From contig JH720394.1 in NCBI GenBank assembly GCA_000231825.2, positions 62,001 to 126,000 of the forward strand: a DNA stretch of 64,000 bases. The letters are read 5' to 3'. Both the position numbers and the translations under genes were made by a program. This document shows positions 62,808-64,000 of the stretch, piece after piece (position 1 is the first letter of the stretch; each line of letters starts with the position of its first letter). This DNA comes from Tetrahymena elliotti 4EA (taxonomy: Eukaryota > Ciliophora > Oligohymenophorea > Hymenostomatida > Tetrahymenidae). The notes below the pieces were generated by a model, which was not told the origin of the DNA, did not search any database, and saw only the letters and a program-made list of their open reading frames with translations.

Positions 62808-64000
62808 TTACTTTTAATGAAATTATTGATATTCCTTAATGATCTAATGATAATAATTAATTAGATAATATATTAATAGTATTTTTTTTTAAATTACAAC
62901 TACATATTCTTTGTGAACAACAAAATATATTATATTAATTTTCAATTTTAGGATTAATTTTATATATACTAACTCAGGTTTTTTGAATTTTTATGTTGTA
63001 TCTTTAAATATATTGAATGCAACTAGAATGGGTTATTTGCTGCTACGATTGGTTATTATTACCCAGATGCTTAGAAGGCACCTTGCTTGTATACCTCTTC
63101 TAAAAAATTCTGAATAATGAGGCTATTAATACCTACTAAGATTGATTAAATTAAGTAAGTAATGTCTCCTCATTGTTTCTCTATTCTAGTTGAATTTTTA
63201 TTTATAATATGCTTGAATCCAGCTGTTATTTTTTTCAAGAGCAGTGGTCAAGCAAAAAAAAGCGAGATTCAAGTATTTAGGTTTTTCATTTAAAAATGAA
63301 TGAGCTATTATGTAAAAAGTCTAGAACTCATTCATTTTTGAATGAAAATCCTACTATTTATTAGATGAGGAGGTTATCTATTTTTTTAACAGATTTTCAG
63401 AGAAAACTGAATAAGAAGATTTCCATTCAAAAGTAAATGAAAAATTAAAACCTTTTTAGAGGTTCTTTCTTTTGAAAGGAGCTTTCATTTTTGTCTGAAA
63501 GTGCCTCCACTCACTTTAAAATTTAGTAGTAGCAAATTTATTCAAATTGTTCATAAAGAAAAAGATGTAAAATCATATATTATTAATCAAATTCTTTTTC
63601 CATTATGTTTAAATTTTTAATTACATTTTCTAAAGCTAATTCCTTCTCCTTTTAATTTTTTAACAAAATCAACTTCTTTCTTAACTTTTTTTTTAACTTT
63701 TTATTTGAAACTAATTAAAATATATGGACTTCTGCAAGATAAGAAGCTGCATAAAATTTTCATTATTTTTGAATGAAAAAACTGTTTTTATGATAATTCA
63801 CATTAATTTTGGATTTTTTCATACTGTTTCTCAAAAATTCATGGTTTTTTTCATGAGAAAACCTAAACTTTAGAGTATTTCTTGGAACTAGGTGGAATTT
63901 TCTCAATGAGAAGTTAATGTACATTAAAAAAATTTTAAGATATATTAAAATTAAAAAACTTTTTCTACTGAACTGGGGACTCTGGACTCTATATATCCTT
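62808..64000. other. spacer to window end; one short coding-like segment
   Basis: At about 63022-63115 (+) one frame reads NQNGLFAATIGYYYPDAQK then APCLYTSSKKF and stop, with coding-like composition; no further exons could be linked. An inverted repeat lies at 63283-63348. Otherwise AT-rich with no gene. Confidence 0.4.
63283..63348. repeat. inverted repeat, 22-bp arms, 22-bp loop
   Basis: The left arm 63283-63304 begins TTTTCATTTAAAAATGAATG and the right arm 63327-63348 begins CTCATTCATTTTTGAATGAA; the arms are complementary at 21 of 22 positions. The transcript or single strand would form a strong hairpin. It is not obviously part of a gene. Confidence 0.85.

Overview
The window reads as ciliate nuclear DNA, most like Tetrahymena or a close oligohymenophorean relative. 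It is very AT-rich. Every gene I could reconstruct uses TAA and TAG as glutamine and stops only at TGA. Introns are short, AT-rich and GT..AG. A standard-code reading therefore breaks nearly every real gene, and most standard-code ORFs here are antisense shadows. I decoded the genes by hand with the ciliate code. I cannot tell from sequence alone whether this is macronuclear or micronuclear DNA; transposon relics at 44-46 kb and 59.9 kb would be easier to explain in a germline or recently rearranged region.

Layout. 0-1.4 kb: 3' part of an unrecognised coiled-coil-like gene (+). 1.6-7.2 kb: an intronless gene for a 1,869-residue Gln/Asn/Ser-rich protein (-). 8.2-9.3 kb: unrecognised gene (-). 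10.9-14.8 kb: two secreted class 3 lipase paralogues (-), separated by diverged ~330-bp repeats. 16.0-17.9 kb: a CEP19-like centriolar/ciliary protein with a long Asn-rich tail (+). 18.3-21.9 kb: an LRR protein with 14 internal exons of exactly 90 nt, one repeat each (-). 22.9-27.3 kb: two seven-helix receptor-like paralogues flanking an unknown gene (-). 27.9 kb: tRNA-Gly(GCC) (+). 28.6-30.9 kb: a Gln-rich protein (+). 31.7-33.8 kb: a two-segment membrane protein with an apparent frameshift (-).

34-54 kb is a segmentally duplicated array. A 128-residue secreted protein with eight cysteines and a GPI-type tail is present in four intact copies and one 5'-truncated copy, all on the minus strand, embedded in recurring long AT-rich flanks. 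The array also holds a flank without a gene, a decayed piece of the 28.6-30.9 kb gene, a composite hAT transposon relic (44.2-46.1 kb), and a 100-N assembly gap. The flank to the right of the gap implies a further gene copy hidden at the gap.

55-64 kb: a SMARCD/Snf12-like SWIB-domain chromatin remodelling subunit (+, 8 exons), a longin-type R-SNARE (+), a DDE (Tc1/IS630-like) transposase relic, and a tandem ~300-bp array in which each unit is one LRR exon plus its intron. There is no operon organisation; these are independent monocistronic genes. Recurrent themes are local gene duplication (lipases, receptors, 8-Cys proteins) and amplification of LRR exons by two different routes.
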